Below the pieces are notes generated by a model. The model saw only the letters and a program-made list of their open reading frames with translations. It was not told where the DNA came from and ran no database searches. DNA of 64,000 bases from Psychromonas marina (GTDB lineage: Bacteria > Pseudomonadota > Gammaproteobacteria > Enterobacterales > Psychromonadaceae): assembly GCF_030161115.1 (NCBI RefSeq), contig NZ_BSPQ01000002.1, forward strand, positions 92,196-156,195. The letters run 5' to 3'. Made by a program: the position numbers and the translations under genes. Position 1 is the first letter of the stretch. Each line of letters begins with the position of its first letter. This document shows, one piece after another, positions 19,336-29,918 of the stretch.

Positions 19336-21214
19336 CTATCTCATCCAATTTATCTTTTGTTTTTATGTGGTCGAAGTACTCATCAAATAGTGCTCGAACA
19401 ATTGGCGCGCCATTAGAACTTCCTCCGCCCGCATTTTCAAGAATAACGGTGGTTACAATTTCAGGCGACTCATAGGGTGCAAATGCGACAAACATAGCAT
19501 TATCACGATGACGTTCTGAAATGTTTTCTGCATCATATTCTTCATCTTCAGCCATGTTAATGACCTGCGCCGTACCTGATTTACCTGCGACGGTATAGGA
19601 AGTATTTGCAAAGGCACGATGTCCCGTACCCCTAGTATTGCTAGTTACACCATACATTGCCTTTAATGCGATATCCCAATAATGTTCATCTTTTAATTTA
19701 ATAGGTTGCGAAGCTTGCACTGGTGGAGTGAACTCTCCCCCATCACCCACAATTGAGTGTAATATATGCGGTGTTATAATCTCACCTCTGCGTGCTAAAG
19801 TCGCCGTTGCTTGGGTTAACTGAATTGGAGTTACTGTCCAGTAACCTTGACCAATACCCACCGAAATAGTATCGCCGTCATACCAAGGCGCATTATATCG
19901 CTCACGCTTCCATTCTCTAGAAGGCATGATCGCTTTAGTCTCTTCTCCAAGGTCAAGACCGCTATATTGACCAAAACCAAATTTTTCCATGAATGGGTTT
20001 ATTCTATCGATACCTATTTTATAGGAAGCATCATAAAAGAAAGTATCACAACTTTGTTCAATGGCATGATTAACGTCAACTTCACCATGTCCCCAGCGTT
20101 TCCAATCACGGAAGCGTCGCTTACTTCCTGGCACTATCCACCAACCAGGATCTTTTATTTTAGTATGCTCAGTAATCACATTGGTATCTAATGCGAGCAG
20201 GGCCATTTGTGGTTTAATGGTTGAAGCGGGTGGATATCGACCTTGTGTCGCACGGTTTATAAGTGGTCTATCCTTTGAATTTAACAGTTCATTATACTTT
20301 TTACTGCTTATACCCTGCACAAATAGGTTTGGGTCATAACTTGGATTAGAAACAAGACTCAACACCCCGCCTGTGCGTGTATCCATAACAATAATGCTAC
20401 CACGTGTATCTCCGAGTAAGTTCTGAGCTTTTAGTTGCAGCTGAATATCGATATTAAGTTTGATATCTTTACCAGGTATTGGCGGTGTAAAGTTGAGCAC
20501 ACGGATAACCTTACCCCAGCTGTCTACTTCAACTTGACGCTGTCCTGGTTTGCCGTGTAACAGTTCTTCATAATATTTTTCGATACCCAATTTACCAATG
20601 TAATGAGTACCGCGATAGCGTGCAGTTTCCCCGCGTTCATCAATACGTTTTATATCGTTGCTGTTAATTTTTGCGATGTACCCTAATACATGGGTGAAGG
20701 CTTCACCAAACGGGTAATAACGTTTAAGGTTTGCTTGAATTGAAAAACCCTTGAAAAGGTGCTGATTAACGGTAAAGAGAGCCACCTCTTTTTCACTTAA
20801 CTGATCGCGTAATAAAACCGGTTTAAAAGAGCGAGAGTAACGATTACGGCTGTAAAAGCTTTCCACCTCTTTATCGGTAAGTCCTAACATATCACGTAAA
20901 TTATCAATCTTTTCCGTCAGGTTTTTAGTCTTTCTAACAACAACCTGTAAACTATATACGGGTCTGTTTTCTGCTAAAATAATACCGTTTCTGTCGTAGA
21001 TTAAACCACGATTGGGCGGAACCGTCTGTACGTTGATACGGTTGTCGTTTGAGCGTGTTTGGAAGCTTTCAAAGGAGTTGATTTGTAGGTAATAAAGGTT
21101 ACTAATTAATACCCCAATCGCAATAATAATAGCGATGAAAACCACCAACGTACGGCGCATAAAAAGTGCTGACTCAGCAGAATGATTACGTATATTGATG
21201 CGTTTTCTTGCCAC
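19328..21214 (-). CDS. mrdA: Penicillin-binding protein 2 (peptidoglycan DD-transpeptidase)
   Basis: Class B PBP that cross-links new wall with RodA during elongation. It has 628 residues (E. coli 633). The order is one N-terminal membrane span at about 22-44, a pedestal domain, then the transpeptidase domain with STIK at 331-334 (nucleophile Ser331), the SxD-type second motif SCD at 388-390 and KSG at 545-547. The GRYPPASTIKP context is typical of PBP2 rather than FtsI. It is 3 bases downstream of rlmH in the same operon. Confidence 0.97.
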   Translation of the reverse strand: MARKRINIRNHSAESALFMRRTLVVFIAIIIAIGVLISNLYYLQINSFESFQTRSNDNRINVQTVPPNRGLIYDRNGIILAENRPVYSLQVVVRKTKNLTEKIDNLRDMLGLTDKEVESFYSRNRYSRSFKPVLLRDQLSEKEVALFTVNQHLFKGFSIQANLKRYYPFGEAFTHVLGYIAKINSNDIKRIDERGETARYRGTHYIGKLGIEKYYEELLHGKPGQRQVEVDSWGKVIRVLNFTPPIPGKDIKLNIDIQLQLKAQNLLGDTRGSIIVMDTRTGGVLSLVSNPSYDPNLFVQGISSKKYNELLNSKDRPLINRATQGRYPPASTIKPQMALLALDTNVITEHTKIKDPGWWIVPGSKRRFRDWKRWGHGEVDVNHAIEQSCDTFFYDASYKIGIDRINPFMEKFGFGQYSGLDLGEETKAIMPSREWKRERYNAPWYDGDTISVGIGQGYWTVTPIQLTQATATLARRGEIITPHILHSIVGDGGEFTPPVQASQPIKLKDEHYWDIALKAMYGVTSNTRGTGHRAFANTSYTVAGKSGTAQVINMAEDEEYDAENISERHRDNAMFVAFAPYESPEIVTTVILENAGGGSSNGAPIVRALFDEYFDHIKTKDKLDEIDG

Positions 21215-21217
21215 AAA

Positions 21218-21688
21218 TTACTCGCGATGGTAGGGATGATTAATCGTTAAAGTATAAGCGCGGTATAGTCCTTCAGCAACGATGATACGCACTAAAGGGT
21301 GGGGTAAAGTGAGTGGCGAAAGCGACCAGCGTTGTTCCGACTTTGCAATACACTCTGGTGCAAGGCCTTCTGGTCCACCGATCAGTAAGCTGATGTTGCG
21401 TGCATCTAACTGCCACTTTTTCATCTCACCTGCTAATTGCTCGGTTGTCCATGCTTTACCTGTGACTTCAAGGGTCACAATTTTATTACCTTTAGGAATT
21501 GCCGCTAATGTCAGCTCTCCCTCTTTTTTCAAAATGCGTGCTATATCTGCATTTTTGCCGCGCTTTCCTGCATTGATTTCAAGCAACTCAAGTTGCATCT
21601 CTTTAGGAAAGCGTCGTGCATACTCTTGATATCCTTTTTCAACCCAGTCTGGCATCTTAGTGCCTACTGCGATCAACTGAATTTTCAT
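21218..21688 (-). CDS. rlmH: 23S rRNA (pseudouridine1915-N3)-methyltransferase RlmH
   Basis: SPOUT-class methyltransferase that modifies pseudouridine 1915 in helix 69 of 23S rRNA. I start at ATG 21688 (156 residues, E. coli 155), giving [15 protein letters not shown] as in the family, rather than 18 bases upstream. The SAM-binding knot LLIGGPEGL and the C-terminal [20 protein letters not shown] are intact. Its ATG shares a base with the rsfS stop codon, so the two are translationally coupled. Confidence 0.97.
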   Translation of the reverse strand: MKIQLIAVGTKMPDWVEKGYQEYARRFPKEMQLELLEINAGKRGKNADIARILKKEGELTLAAIPKGNKIVTLEVTGKAWTTEQLAGEMKKWQLDARNISLLIGGPEGLAPECIAKSEQRWSLSPLTLPHPLVRIIVAEGLYRAYTLTINHPYHRE

Positions 21689-22014
21689 TAAGCAGAGTGT
21701 CCCCAAAGCTTTTCAAGGTCGTAAAATTGACGCGTTTCATCTTGCATTACGTGTAATACAACATTACCTAGGTCAACTAATACCCATTCACTACCTTCTA
21801 AGCCTTCTACACCAATTGGTGCATCGCCAGCACGTTTAGCTTCTAGAGCAGTTTGTTCTGCAATAGAGCGTACGTGACGCTTTGAGTTACCCGTACAGAT
21901 AATCATTGTATCAGTTACATCAGAGGTACCTGCTACATCAATAATAGTAATGTCTTTGGCTTTCATATCTTCGATTTGTGTTATCACAAATGCTTTTAAT
22001 TCTTGGTCTAACAA
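21688..22014 (-). CDS. rsfS: Ribosomal silencing factor RsfS
   Basis: Binds ribosomal protein uL14 on the 50S subunit and blocks subunit joining, slowing translation in starvation. At 108 residues it has the family segments [25 protein letters not shown] and [19 protein letters not shown]. It is the first gene of the minus-strand elongation operon. In E. coli rsfS lies downstream of nadD; here no nadD precedes it, and the next gene upstream is the divergent mraZ. Confidence 0.95.
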   Translation of the reverse strand: MLDQELKAFVITQIEDMKAKDITIIDVAGTSDVTDTMIICTGNSKRHVRSIAEQTALEAKRAGDAPIGVEGLEGSEWVLVDLGNVVLHVMQDETRQFYDLEKLWGHSA

Positions 22015-22105
22015 AGGAGTATCCTTTTTAAATAAAACAGCTAATCGCGGACTATATCACATAGATCTTATTCATTGCCATTCTTGATAATAAATTCACA
22101 ATTTA

Positions 22106-22123
22106 AGAGAAATTATTTTCTCT
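22106..22123. promoter_or_regulatory. Short perfect hairpin in the rsfS-mraZ divergent region
   Basis: AGAGAAA / TTTCTCT with a TTAT loop lies 92 bases upstream of the rsfS start, near the middle of the 323-base gene-free divergent region. It could affect the rsfS leader. No function is assigned. Confidence 0.3.
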
Positions 22124-22184
22124 AGCCTAATATTCACCAATTTAGAATAAATAAATCATGTTTGTGTGACAAGTAACAGTAAAA

Positions 22185-22310
22185 AAAAAGATCCTTTACT
22201 TGCAAAAATGGTGCACTTTATTAAACTTCCAGATCTATTGTGGTAAAAAGTGTCTAAAAGTGGATCTTTTTGCCAAAAAGAACAATAAATGACAATAAAA
22301 GTGGATAATT
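22185..22310 (+). promoter_or_regulatory. mraZ control region with tandem MraZ-type boxes
   Basis: Three direct repeats of the form AAAAGTGG/GTGT start their GTG at 22240, 22250 and 22260, exactly 10 bases apart; a fourth AAAAGTGG is at 22297-22304. MraZ is known to bind tandem TGGGN or AAAGTG-type repeats at this spacing upstream of its own gene. TTGCAA (22200) and TAAACT (22222) with a 16-base spacer form a possible promoter just upstream. A 10-bp inverted repeat AAAAAGATCC (22185) / GGATCTTTTT (22262) brackets the boxes. Confidence 0.7.
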
Positions 22311-22337
22311 TCTTAATTAATTTAGGGTTTACTCGTC

Positions 22338-22796
22338 ATGTTGCGTAGTGCAAATGCCATAAATATTGATACCAAGGGAAGGATCGCCATGCCAACACGT
22401 TATCGTGATGGTTTGATCGAGTCCTGCCAGGGACAATTTGTGTGCACTATCGATCTGCAGTCTCCCTGTCTATTACTTTACCCATTAAATGAATGGTTAG
22501 TGATAGAAAAAAAATTAAGCACATTATCCAGTACCAATGACGTTGAACGTCGTGTTCAACGTTTGATTTTAGGTCATGCGACCGAGACTGAGTTAGACAA
22601 AGGTGGGCGTTTATTAATTGCGCCTACGTTACGAAAACACGCAAAATTACAAAAAAAAGTGATGTTAGTCGGCCAGTTTAATAAGTTTGAATTGTGGGAT
22701 GAAGATATGTGGCAGCAGCAAGTTGAAGCTGATCTACTCGAAGGTTTACCGACTGGTGACCAATTAACAGAAAGTTTAAAAGGATTCTCACTGTAA
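22338..22796 (+). CDS. mraZ: Transcriptional regulator MraZ
   Basis: Ring-forming DNA-binding protein of the SpoVT/AbrB (double MraZ) fold that represses the dcw operon and its own promoter. Its 152 residues match E. coli MraZ. Two repeats are seen: an N-terminal one starting [19 protein letters not shown] and a second with [21 protein letters not shown], each ending in a conserved arginine turn. It heads the dcw cluster, and its stop shares a base with the rsmH start. Confidence 0.97.
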   Translation: MLRSANAINIDTKGRIAMPTRYRDGLIESCQGQFVCTIDLQSPCLLLYPLNEWLVIEKKLSTLSSTNDVERRVQRLILGHATETELDKGGRLLIAPTLRKHAKLQKKVMLVGQFNKFELWDEDMWQQQVEADLLEGLPTGDQLTESLKGFSL

Positions 22797-23743
22797 TGGC
22801 AGAGCATATCACGGTTTTATTAGATGAAGCGGTTAACGGTTTAGCGCTTAAAGAAGATGGTATTTATGTCGACGGCACCTTTGGGCGTGGTGGACATTCT
22901 CGCTATATTTTGGACCGATTAGGTGAAAATGGGCGTTTAATTGCTATCGATAGAGACCCTCGCGCAATCGCGGTGGGTGAAGAGTTAATGAAGAAAGATC
23001 CGCGTTTTACGATTATTCATGGGCCATTCTCTGGCTTAGCTGAATACGTAAAAGAGCTAGGCCTTGCGGGTAAGATCGATGGTGTATTGCTCGACCTCGG
23101 TGTTTCATCACCACAACTTGACGACGCTGAGCGTGGTTTTAGTTTTATGCGTGATGGCCCATTAGATATGCGCATGGATCCGACTTCGGGTATCAGTGCT
23201 GCAGATTGGTTAGCAAAAGCGGATGTTGAAGATATTAGCTGGGTATTAAAAACCTTTGGTGAAGAGAAGTTTGCTTACAGAATTGCACGCGCAATTGTCG
23301 AAGATCGTGAAGAAAAACCTTTCTTACGTACCTTAGATTTAGCACAACTTATTGAGCGCCTTTGTCCTAAGCGTGAAAAGAAAAAGCATCCAGCAACGCG
23401 TAGTTTCCAAGCGATCCGCATCTATGTAAATAGTGAACTAGAAGAGATCCATAAAGTATTAGACGGTGCCTTAGATATTCTCGCTATTGGTGGACAACTT
23501 TCGGTGATTAGTTTTCATTCATTGGAAGATCGAATTGTAAAACGCTTTATTCGTAAGCAAGAGAAAGGGCGTGAATATCCTGCAGGATTGCCACTCACGG
23601 ATGCACAGATGCAATCGGGAAAAACATTAAAAGCAGTAGGCAAAGCATTGAAGCCAAGTGCGCGTGAAGTGGATGATAATCCTCGTGCACGAAGTTCTGT
23701 GCTGCGTGTAGCGCTTAAAATTGCGCAGCCAGAGAGCGAATAA
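22796..23743 (+). CDS. rsmH: 16S rRNA (cytosine1402-N4)-methyltransferase RsmH
   Basis: SAM-dependent methyltransferase acting on C1402 in the 30S P site. Its 315 residues (E. coli 313) contain the SAM motif [12 protein letters not shown] near residue 27, [20 protein letters not shown] near 102-121, and the [11 protein letters not shown] and [14 protein letters not shown] segments. It overlaps mraZ by one base and is followed directly by ftsL. Confidence 0.97.
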   Translation: MAEHITVLLDEAVNGLALKEDGIYVDGTFGRGGHSRYILDRLGENGRLIAIDRDPRAIAVGEELMKKDPRFTIIHGPFSGLAEYVKELGLAGKIDGVLLDLGVSSPQLDDAERGFSFMRDGPLDMRMDPTSGISAADWLAKADVEDISWVLKTFGEEKFAYRIARAIVEDREEKPFLRTLDLAQLIERLCPKREKKKHPATRSFQAIRIYVNSELEEIHKVLDGALDILAIGGQLSVISFHSLEDRIVKRFIRKQEKGREYPAGLPLTDAQMQSGKTLKAVGKALKPSAREVDDNPRARSSVLRVALKIAQPESE

Positions 23744-24058
23744 TTGACTGAATCACGTGATAATTTGTTGTTGCTAATTGTCGCTGATTTACGCCGCCAC
23801 TTTGTGGTGGTGATATTCGCAATTGTTCTGTTACTAAGCGCGTTTTATAACATTTTTTTAACTCATGAAACTCGTAAATTAGCGACTGAAAAAGAACACT
23901 TAGCGCAGCAAAAAGATAACTTAATGATCGAATGGCAAAACTTGCTTATCGAAGAGCACACCTTGGATGAGCATAGTCGAATAAGACGTATTGCAAAAAA
24001 CAAGTTATCGATGGCACAACCGACAAAAAATAATACAGTCTTAGTGGAAGTACCATAA
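23744..24058 (+). CDS. ftsL: Cell division protein FtsL
   Basis: Bitopic divisome protein that forms a complex with FtsB and FtsQ and helps activate FtsWI. At 104 residues it has a cytoplasmic tail, one membrane span at about 17-36 and a periplasmic leucine-zipper-like coiled coil (ETRKLATEKEHLAQQKDNLMIEWQNL region) ending with RIAKNKLSM. The start is TTG at 23744, immediately after the rsmH stop, with no suitable ATG; this suggests weak, coupled initiation. Confidence 0.92.
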   Translation: MTESRDNLLLLIVADLRRHFVVVIFAIVLLLSAFYNIFLTHETRKLATEKEHLAQQKDNLMIEWQNLLIEEHTLDEHSRIRRIAKNKLSMAQPTKNNTVLVEVP

Positions 24059-24060
24059 AA

Positions 24061-25899
24061 ATGAAACGGATTCAGACTAAAAAAAGAAAAGCAAAACAAG
24101 CCCAGCCTAGAAAAGTGTATCATGCCTTTTCTTCATGGCGTTTTGTGTTTGTTTCTATTGTAGTCGGAATCATTGCGCTTCTGCTGATCACTCGCCTTGC
24201 CTATATTCAGGTAATTGAACCTGAATACCTCACTCAAGAAGCAGATAAACGTAGCTTGCGTGTTACCCAGTCTGTGACTCATCGTGGTAATATTTCTGAT
24301 CGCCATGGTGAGGAACTGGCTATTAGTGTTCCGGCTTATGCTATTTGGGTTGATCCTAAAACAGTCAAAGAGTCTTACGCATTTAACGATCAACAATGGC
24401 AGGAAAGTGCTGTCGAAAATACTCGCACCGGTAAAACAAGATATACCAAGAAAAAATTCTTCGAGTCTAAAAAGTGGCCCGCTTTAGCTGAAGTATTAGA
24501 TGTTAAGATGGAAGACTTAGTTCGCATTATTGAACGACCTAATGCACGTTTTGTTTATCTTAAACGCCAGGTTAATGCCCCTATTGTTGATTATATTAAA
24601 CAGCTTAAATTAGCGGGGATCTCCAACCAATTAGAATCACATCGTTTTTATCCTACGGGAGAAATCAATGCCAATATTATCGGTTTAACCGATCTTGATG
24701 CACAAGGGATCGAGGGGATTGAGAAAACCTATAACAACTTCCTACAAGGCCAAACGGGTAAAAACCGTGTTCGTAAAGACAGACTTGGCAATGTAATAGA
24801 CCATATTGAAGTAGTAAAAGAGAAAAAAGCGGCGGGTAACCTACAGCTAAGTATCGATCAACGCATTCAGGCAGTTGCATATAGTCAGCTTAAACGTGCA
24901 GTTAAAATTCACCAGGCGACATCTGGATCAGTTGTTGTCGTCGACGTGAACACCGGTGAAATTTATGCAATGGCGAACTTTCCTTCGTTTAACCCTAATG
25001 ATCGTAGCCAGTATCAACCTTATAAATTAAGAAACCGTGCGATTACAGATACCTTTGAACCGGGGTCAACGGTTAAACCGTTGGTGGTTGCGAGTGCACT
25101 TGCGCATAAAAAAACCGATGTTGATGAAATAATTAATACATCACCAGGGTGGATGAATATCGGTGGTCGTCGTGTTCGTGATGGCACAAATTTAGGTAAG
25201 ATCGATCTTGCGATGATCCTTAAAAAATCCAGTAATATTGGGGTAAGTAAATTAGCATTACGTCTACAGCCGGGTGAATTACAGCAGACCTTTGCTGATT
25301 TTGGTTTGGGTAATGATACCGGTATTGGACTGATTGGTGAGAGTATGGGCCGTTTACCACTACGCCATCGTTGGTCTGACTTTGAGCTAGCTACGATGTC
25401 ATTTGGATATGGTATCACAGCCACGACATTACAAATTGCTAAAGCTTACGCAATTCTAGGCAGTGGTGGGAAACAATACCCACTCAGTATCTTAAAAATA
25501 GATAATCCAGGTGAAGGTGAGCAGGTTATTCCAAGAAATATCGCCTTGGAAGTTGTGCATATGATGGAAGGAGTCAGTGAACAAGGCGGCACAGCGCGTA
25601 AAGCGCGTGTTGAAGGTTACCGAATTGCAGGTAAAACGGGTACCTCGCGTAAAGCTGAAGCTGGCGGGTACGGTGACGATTATGTCTCAATTTTTGCAGG
25701 TATTGCACCTGCAACTAATCCAAAATTCTCAATTGTTGTGATGATCAATGAACCACAGGGAGACCGCTATTATGCCGGTGATGTTGCTGCACCGGTTTTT
25801 TCAGCCGTGATGCAAAGTTCACTGTTATTATCGCATATTCGTCCTGATGACGAAAATAACCGCTATACCCTGTTGGACCAATTAAACGATGCTAAATAA
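24061..25899 (+). CDS. ftsI: Penicillin-binding protein 3 (FtsI), septal transpeptidase
   Basis: Class B PBP that cross-links septal peptidoglycan with the glycosyltransferase FtsW. The order is a basic cytoplasmic tail, a membrane span at about 28-47, the pedestal, then the transpeptidase domain with STVK at 336-339 (nucleophile Ser336), SSN at 390-392 and KTG at 525-527. At 612 residues it exceeds E. coli FtsI (588). The extra length seems to sit mainly at about residues 104-140 in the pedestal, a lysine-rich stretch. It overlaps the first possible start of murE. Confidence 0.97.
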   Translation: MKRIQTKKRKAKQAQPRKVYHAFSSWRFVFVSIVVGIIALLLITRLAYIQVIEPEYLTQEADKRSLRVTQSVTHRGNISDRHGEELAISVPAYAIWVDPKTVKESYAFNDQQWQESAVENTRTGKTRYTKKKFFESKKWPALAEVLDVKMEDLVRIIERPNARFVYLKRQVNAPIVDYIKQLKLAGISNQLESHRFYPTGEINANIIGLTDLDAQGIEGIEKTYNNFLQGQTGKNRVRKDRLGNVIDHIEVVKEKKAAGNLQLSIDQRIQAVAYSQLKRAVKIHQATSGSVVVVDVNTGEIYAMANFPSFNPNDRSQYQPYKLRNRAITDTFEPGSTVKPLVVASALAHKKTDVDEIINTSPGWMNIGGRRVRDGTNLGKIDLAMILKKSSNIGVSKLALRLQPGELQQTFADFGLGNDTGIGLIGESMGRLPLRHRWSDFELATMSFGYGITATTLQIAKAYAILGSGGKQYPLSILKIDNPGEGEQVIPRNIALEVVHMMEGVSEQGGTARKARVEGYRIAGKTGTSRKAEAGGYGDDYVSIFAGIAPATNPKFSIVVMINEPQGDRYYAGDVAAPVFSAVMQSSLLLSHIRPDDENNRYTLLDQLNDAK

Positions 25900-27421
25900 G
25901 ACCATGTCAAATCAAACTATCCCGCCATTAACTGAGCTTTTATCACCGTGGCTATCGCTGCCGCGATCATTATCAATTACATTAGCTGGCATGACGCTTG
26001 ATAGTCGTCAAATCACAAAAAACGATCTGTTTGTTGCATTACAAGGCGCCTTATTAGATGGCCGTGAATTCATCCCTAATGCGATTAAATTAGGTGCTTG
26101 TGCGGTTTTATCTGAAACCAAGCAATCTGAAAAACATGGCTTAATCACTGAACAAAATGGTGCGGTCATTATTCATTTTTATCAGCTACCCAAAATACTC
26201 AGCAAACTTGCCTCTCGTTTTTATTTTCCTGCCGCCGACTGCCATAAAGTCATTGCGATTACAGGTACCAACGGTAAAACCACCATTGCAACCTTATTAG
26301 CTAATAGCCTTACGCTATTAAATCAAAAAAGTGCACAGATGGGCACCATTGGAAACGGCCTATTTGGCGAATTAAGCGACAGTTTAAACACTACATTAGA
26401 TCCGTTATCGGTGTTTAGTTGCTTAAGGGATTATCACGTAAAAGGTGCAAAATATACGTTGATGGAAGTTTCTTCGCATGGACTAGCGCAAGGCCGAGTT
26501 AGTGCATTACCTTTTCACAGTGCAATTTTTACTAATTTAAGCCGTGATCACCTCGATTACCACGGCACGATGCAAGAGTATGCTCAAGCAAAAAAAATGC
26601 TATTTGATGAGTTCCCATTACAACAGCGCATTATTAATTTAGATGATGAGGTCGGGGGAACTTGGTTAGCCGGTTACAGCGATGCAATTACCTACAGTGC
26701 AATGGGTAAACGAACTGATTCACATCGTTATCTATCTGTTAATAATGTTTCCTATTTAGCACAAGGTTTATCATTTAAGTTTGAGTCTTCTTGGGGTAAT
26801 GGTTCTATTATGGCGCCTTTTTATGGTGATTTTAATGTCGCTAATCTAGCCGCTGTTATTACTCAACTGCTTGCTGAAGGATTTACTATTGCTGAAATAG
26901 AAAAAACCATCCCTCATTTAGATACTGTTGCAGGGCGTATGGAGCAATATTACTTTTCTCAACAACAAAGTACCTTTGTTGTTGATTATGCACATACACC
27001 CGATGCGTTAGAAAAAGCCCTTGTCGCACTAAAAAAGCACAGTAAAACTGGTCGTTTAATCTGCGTTTTTGGTTGTGGTGGTGATAGAGATAAAGGAAAA
27101 CGCGCGGAAATGGCAAAAATAGCTGAAGCCTTTGCGGATAAAGTGATTTTAGTTGATGATAACCCCCGCACCGAGCCTGCCGAGCAGATAATGCAAGATA
27201 TATTATCTGGCTTTACACAACCGCAACAGATTGATTGTATTCATGATAGAAAGCAAGCCATTGTAAAATTGTTAGCAGATAGCCAAGAAAATGATCTTAT
27301 TTTAGTGGCAGGTAAAGGCCATGAAGATTATCAAATTATTGGCGAAACACGTATTGATTATAGCGATAGACTGTTATTAGCCTCGTTACAACATTTAGAA
27401 AATAAAAAGACGGATTTATGA
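25889..27421 (+). CDS. murE: UDP-MurNAc-L-Ala-D-Glu:meso-diaminopimelate ligase MurE
   Basis: Mur ligase that adds the third stem residue. The ATP loop ITGTNGKTT lies at about residues 128-136, the carbamylated-lysine region includes NLSRDHLDYHG, and DDNPRTEP marks meso-diaminopimelate specificity, as expected for a Gram-negative. It has 510 residues. The start is uncertain: ATG 25889 overlaps ftsI by 11 bases, and ATG 25904 gives a version 5 residues shorter; neither has a strong ribosome-binding site. It overlaps murF by 4 bases (ATGA). Confidence 0.96.
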   Translation: MLNKTMSNQTIPPLTELLSPWLSLPRSLSITLAGMTLDSRQITKNDLFVALQGALLDGREFIPNAIKLGACAVLSETKQSEKHGLITEQNGAVIIHFYQLPKILSKLASRFYFPAADCHKVIAITGTNGKTTIATLLANSLTLLNQKSAQMGTIGNGLFGELSDSLNTTLDPLSVFSCLRDYHVKGAKYTLMEVSSHGLAQGRVSALPFHSAIFTNLSRDHLDYHGTMQEYAQAKKMLFDEFPLQQRIINLDDEVGGTWLAGYSDAITYSAMGKRTDSHRYLSVNNVSYLAQGLSFKFESSWGNGSIMAPFYGDFNVANLAAVITQLLAEGFTIAEIEKTIPHLDTVAGRMEQYYFSQQQSTFVVDYAHTPDALEKALVALKKHSKTGRLICVFGCGGDRDKGKRAEMAKIAEAFADKVILVDDNPRTEPAEQIMQDILSGFTQPQQIDCIHDRKQAIVKLLADSQENDLILVAGKGHEDYQIIGETRIDYSDRLLLASLQHLENKKTDL

Positions 27422-28830
27422 TTCCACTCACTTTAGCTGAAATAGCAACGGCAACTGCAGGAAAATTACTCAATAGTAATGAGTCGCAGCTGTCTATTAA
27501 TAGCGTCTGTACTGATACGCGCAATATTGAAGCGGGTTGCCTATTTATTGCATTACAAGGCGAGAGCTTTGATGCGCATAATTTCCTAACAAATGCACAA
27601 CAAGCGGGCGCTAGTGCATTGCTTGTTCATCAGAAAACAAGTTCTGAGTTACCTACAATTTTGGTAAAAGATACACGTATTGCATTAGGTTTATTAAGTG
27701 CTTACGTAAAAACAAAAATAGAAAATTTAAAGTGTGCTGCGATAACAGGTAGTAATGGAAAAACCACCACCAAAGAGATGTTAGCTGCGATTTTAGGCGT
27801 GTTTAGTCAGTCAGAAAATAGCGTATTAGCGACAGCGGGTAATTTTAATAATGATATTGGCTTGCCATTGACGTTACTGCGTTTAACAGAGCATCACCGT
27901 TATGCCGTCGTTGAACTCGGTGCTAATCACCAAGGTGAGATTGCTTATACTGCAAACTTAGCGAAACCAGACGTCGCGTTAATTAACAATGTCATGCCTG
28001 CACATCTTGAAGGGTTTGGCAGTATCGAAGGTGTTGCTAACGCAAAGAGTGAAATTTGGTCAAGCTTAACGAAATGTGGCACCGGCGTTGTTAACCTTGA
28101 TGCAAAATTTTCAGAGACGTTTATTAAGCAATTAAATGCTCAACAAAGCCAGCTGTTTACCTTCTCTCAAACAGATACTGATGCAACTGTTTATGCAAGT
28201 GATGTGACCTATGACCCATTAGGAAACGCAATATTTACGCTTAACTATGAGCATAGTAAAGAGCAGGTTTGCTTGAATATTGCAGGTAAGCATAATGTCA
28301 GTAATGCATTAGCTGCGACAAGCATGGCACTCGTTTTAGGTTGTGACTTACACCATATTCGTCAAGGTCTTGCTAATTTAAAACAAGTAGCGGGGCGTGT
28401 GAACAGCACTCAGGTGAACGATAATCTGTTATTAATTGATGATAGTTATAATGCTAATTCAGCATCACTAAAAGCAGCGATCGACTTGTTGATGCAGTGT
28501 TCGGGGGAAAAATTACTGATTGTTGCTGATATGGGAGAACTTGGTCAATATGCAGAGCAAGAGCATCGCAGTGTCGGTGAATATGCTGCAGAAAAAGGAG
28601 TTAATTTACTATTAACTGTTGGTCAATTAACGCAGTTTACACATCAATCTTTTAGTAGTTTAAGCGATCAAAGCTCGGTTCACTTTGCCGATAAAGCAGG
28701 GTTAAAAGCATACTTAACACCTTATTTACAAAAATCTAGCAATAAAAATTTAACCATTTTAGTTAAAGGCTCTCGTAGCGCTAAAATGGAAGAGATTGTT
28801 GCTTTCATAAAGCAACCTCAAATAGGATAA
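27418..28830 (+). CDS. murF: UDP-MurNAc-tripeptide:D-Ala-D-Ala ligase MurF
   Basis: Adds the D-Ala-D-Ala dipeptide to complete the UDP-MurNAc pentapeptide. The ATP loop [13 protein letters not shown] is at about residues 109-121, followed by [15 protein letters not shown] and [10 protein letters not shown], both typical of MurF. It has 470 residues (E. coli 452). The start overlaps the murE stop as ATGA and it lies 4 bases before mraY. Confidence 0.97.
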   Translation: MIPLTLAEIATATAGKLLNSNESQLSINSVCTDTRNIEAGCLFIALQGESFDAHNFLTNAQQAGASALLVHQKTSSELPTILVKDTRIALGLLSAYVKTKIENLKCAAITGSNGKTTTKEMLAAILGVFSQSENSVLATAGNFNNDIGLPLTLLRLTEHHRYAVVELGANHQGEIAYTANLAKPDVALINNVMPAHLEGFGSIEGVANAKSEIWSSLTKCGTGVVNLDAKFSETFIKQLNAQQSQLFTFSQTDTDATVYASDVTYDPLGNAIFTLNYEHSKEQVCLNIAGKHNVSNALAATSMALVLGCDLHHIRQGLANLKQVAGRVNSTQVNDNLLLIDDSYNANSASLKAAIDLLMQCSGEKLLIVADMGELGQYAEQEHRSVGEYAAEKGVNLLLTVGQLTQFTHQSFSSLSDQSSVHFADKAGLKAYLTPYLQKSSNKNLTILVKGSRSAKMEEIVAFIKQPQIG

Positions 28831-28834
28831 CCCC

Positions 28835-29917
28835 ATGATAGTTTGGTTAGCAGAGCTTTTTTCAAGCCATTTTTCTTTTCTTAACGTATTGACCTACCTG
28901 TCGGTACGTATGGTCATGGCTGTTTTAACAGCACTTGCATTTTCACTTTGGGTTGGCCCGAAACTAATACGTTTCTTACAAAGCATGCAGATTGGACAAG
29001 TGGTACGCGATGACGGCCCTGAATCTCACTTTAGTAAAGCGGGTACACCAACCATGGGTGGGTTGATGATACTGGCTGCGATTACATTATCAACATTGCT
29101 TTGGACTCGTTTAGATAACCATTACGTGTGGATTGTACTGTTTACTACCATCGCATTTGGTGCGATTGGTTTTATGGATGATTACTTAAAAGTAGTACGT
29201 AAACACCCTGATGGGTTGATCGCGCGTTGGAAATATTTTTGGCAATCGGTCACCGCAATTGTACTGGCTATTATCTTAATGGTGACTGCTTCAAGCCCTG
29301 CCGAATTAACGTTTGTTGTGCCATTCTTTAAAGAATATATGCCCTATTTAGGTTGGTTATTTATCCCGTTAGTATATTTCACTGTGGTGGGAAGTAGTAA
29401 TGCAGTTAACTTAACCGATGGTTTAGATGGACTGGCAATTATGCCAACGGTAATGGTCGCAGCGGCTTTTGCATTAATTGCCTATCTCACTAGTCATGTT
29501 AATTACGCACATTACTTATATATCCCTTATATTCCTAAAGCGAGTGAATTAGTGATTATTTGTGGCACCATTGTGGGCGCCGGATTAGGGTTTCTATGGT
29601 TTAATACTTACCCTGCACAAGTGTTTATGGGCGATGTTGGTTCATTAGCGTTAGGTGCCTTGTTAGGTGTGATTGCGGTATTAGTTCGCCAAGAGATCCT
29701 ACTGGTTATTATGGGGGGGATTTTTGTTATCGAAACACTGTCGGTAATTTTACAGGTTGGCTCTTACAAACTCCGTAAACAACGCATTTTCCGTATGGCA
29801 CCGATTCATCACCACTATGAGAAAAAAGGTTGGCCAGAGCCACGTGTTATTGTGCGTTTTTGGATCATCACTATTGTGATGGTATTGATTGGTCTTGTTA
29901 CTTTAAAAGTACGTTAA
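28835..29917 (+). CDS. mraY: Phospho-N-acetylmuramoyl-pentapeptide transferase MraY
   Basis: Integral membrane enzyme that transfers phospho-MurNAc-pentapeptide to undecaprenyl phosphate, making lipid I. Its 360 residues equal the E. coli length and form ten membrane spans. The catalytic aspartates lie in GFMDDYLKV (about 112-120) and in [10 protein letters not shown] (about 190-199), and the C-terminal MAPIHHHYE loop is intact. It follows murF closely and is 1 base before murD. Confidence 0.98.
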   Translation: MIVWLAELFSSHFSFLNVLTYLSVRMVMAVLTALAFSLWVGPKLIRFLQSMQIGQVVRDDGPESHFSKAGTPTMGGLMILAAITLSTLLWTRLDNHYVWIVLFTTIAFGAIGFMDDYLKVVRKHPDGLIARWKYFWQSVTAIVLAIILMVTASSPAELTFVVPFFKEYMPYLGWLFIPLVYFTVVGSSNAVNLTDGLDGLAIMPTVMVAAAFALIAYLTSHVNYAHYLYIPYIPKASELVIICGTIVGAGLGFLWFNTYPAQVFMGDVGSLALGALLGVIAVLVRQEILLVIMGGIFVIETLSVILQVGSYKLRKQRIFRMAPIHHHYEKKGWPEPRVIVRFWIITIVMVLIGLVTLKVR

Positions 29918-29918
29918 T

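Noticed and set aside
24163..24480. Frameshift or fusion in ftsI because of extra pedestal length
   Set aside because: The frame is continuous and all transpeptidase motifs are in order. The extra residues look like a lineage-specific loop.
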